The position numbers were made by a program, and so were the translations under genes. From Rhodocyclaceae bacterium (GTDB taxonomy: Bacteria; Pseudomonadota; Gammaproteobacteria; Burkholderiales; Rhodocyclaceae): 6,150 bases of DNA. The stretch lies in NCBI GenBank assembly GCA_013821865.1, contig PNJM01000167.1, positions 1 through 6,150 of the forward strand, written 5' to 3'. Positions within the stretch are counted from its first letter, which is position 1; each line of letters starts with the position of its first letter. This document shows, in pieces, positions 5,311 through 6,150 of the stretch. The notes under the pieces are model-generated. The model made no database searches. It saw nothing but the letters and a program-made list of their open reading frames with translations, and had not been told where the DNA came from.

Positions 5311-6150
5311 CTAGTTCCGTGGGGTGGCAAGGGGCGCGTTTTCGGCGCCGGCGATCTCTTCGCGCATGCTCGTGTCGGCCTGCAGGTTCTTCATGCGGTA
5401 ATAGTCCATGATGCCGAGATTGCCCTGGCGGAAAGCCTCGGCCATGGCGCGCGGCACTTCGGCCTCGGCTTCCACGACGCGCGCCCGCATTTCCTGTTCC
5501 AGGGCAACGGCCATGGCGCGGCGCTCCTCGGCCTTGGCCTGGGCGATCTGCTTGTCGGCATTGGCCTGGTCGATCTGCAGCTTGGCGCCGATGTTCTCGC
5601 CCACCGTCACGTCGGCGACGTCGATCGACAGGATCTCGTAGGCCGTGCCGGCGTCGAGGCCTTTGGAGAGGACGTGCTTGGAGATGTGATCCGGACTCTC
5701 GAGCACGCTCTTGTGGCTCGCCGAGGAACCGATGGTGCTGACCATGCCTTCGCCGACGCGCGCGATGATCGTCTCCTCGCCGGCGCCGCCCACCAGCCGG
5801 TCGATGTTGGTGCGCACCGTGACCAGGCAGACGGCGATGAGCTGGATGCCATCCTTGGCCACCGCCGCGATTTTCGGCGTCTGGATCACCTTGGGCAGCA
5901 CCGACATCTGCACCGCCTCCAGCACATTGCGTCCGGCCAGATCGATGGCCGCGGCGCGCTTGAAGGGCAGGGGAATGTTCGCCTTGTCGGCCGAAATCAT
6001 GGCATTGACCACCCTGACGACGTTGCCGCCCGCCAGGAAGTGGGCTTCCAGATCGTTGCTGGAAATGTCGAGGCCGGCCTTCACCGCGCTGATCCGCGCC
6101 GTGACCACCGTTGCCGGCGGCACGCGGCGCAGGCGCATGGCAATCAGCGT
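5311..6150 (-). CDS. floA: Flotillin-like SPFH protein FloA (YqfA type), 5' end outside the window
   Basis: Membrane-scaffolding protein of functional membrane microdomains. The frame enters at the right edge as [10 protein letters not shown], matching the region after the N-terminal membrane segment of Bacillus FloA, so roughly the first 50 residues are missing. Clear family blocks follow: L-A-G-G-N-V-x-[47 protein letters not shown] and [20 protein letters not shown]. Then comes the Ala/Glu-rich coiled coil ([40 protein letters not shown]). Compared with my memory of the Bacillus protein, the coiled coil lacks one seven-residue unit between R-A-R-V and V-E-A-E, a modest natural variation. 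The ATG at 6138 is internal to the family alignment and not the start. Genes encoding NfeD-like partners commonly lie upstream, outside this view. Confidence 0.95.
   Translation of the reverse strand, partial: TLIAMRLRRVPPATVVTARISAVKAGLDISSNDLEAHFLAGGNVVRVVNAMISADKANIPLPFKRAAAIDLAGRNVLEAVQMSVLPKVIQTPKIAAVAKDGIQLIAVCLVTVRTNIDRLVGGAGEETIIARVGEGMVSTIGSSASHKSVLESPDHISKHVLSKGLDAGTAYEILSIDVADVTVGENIGAKLQIDQANADKQIAQAKAEERRAMAVALEQEMRARVVEAEAEVPRAMAEAFRQGNLGIMDYYRMKNLQADTSMREEIAGAENAPLATPRN

Noticed and set aside
1..6150. CRISPR array, tRNA, phage genes, toxin-antitoxin or defence system
   Set aside because: No spaced direct repeats, cloverleaf-like sequences or characteristic domains were seen on either strand; the only mobile-element signal is the transposase fragment.

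Overview
The window is GC-rich, densely coded DNA, and nearly every gene reads on the minus strand. The gene set (FloA-type flotillin, YqaA/DedA membrane protein, HtpX, CcmE, beta-carbonic anhydrase, a Tim44-like remnant, NapA-type antiporter) and the protein style suggest a betaproteobacterium, perhaps Rhodocyclales. That placement is inferred from recalled family resemblance, not from a search.

In the direction of transcription (high to low coordinates), the right half is intact. It holds floA (5' end outside the window), a small one-helix protein of unknown function, yqaA, htpX, ccmE and a beta-type carbonic anhydrase gene. The gaps between these genes are short (11, -4, 64, 31 and 54 bp), so they may form one or two transcription units. 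The first three look like a membrane-organisation cluster. HtpX is a membrane quality-control protease. CcmE is a haem chaperone sitting here without any other ccm gene.

Positions about 990-2230 are a scar of gene remnants. They comprise a Tim44-like gene missing both ends, about 50 bp of unassigned DNA, a 55-codon piece of an IS1595/ISXO2-type transposase on the plus strand, the C-terminal 40% of a second htpX, and a 28-codon piece of a second carbonic anhydrase gene. The second htpX-carbonic anhydrase pair has the same order and orientation as the intact pair but is clearly diverged, so it is an old paralogous or foreign copy rather than a recent duplication.

The left end (1-919) holds a translationally coupled pair: a short secreted DUF3124-like protein that appears to lack the middle of its domain, and the N-terminal two thirds or so of a NapA/Kef-type cation:proton antiporter that runs off the window.

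I found no tRNA, rRNA, CRISPR array, phage gene or recognisable defence system. The most notable signals are the cluster of deletion seams, the repeated htpX/carbonic anhydrase pairing, the orphan ccmE, the shortened DUF3124 protein and the unknown floA-linked protein.
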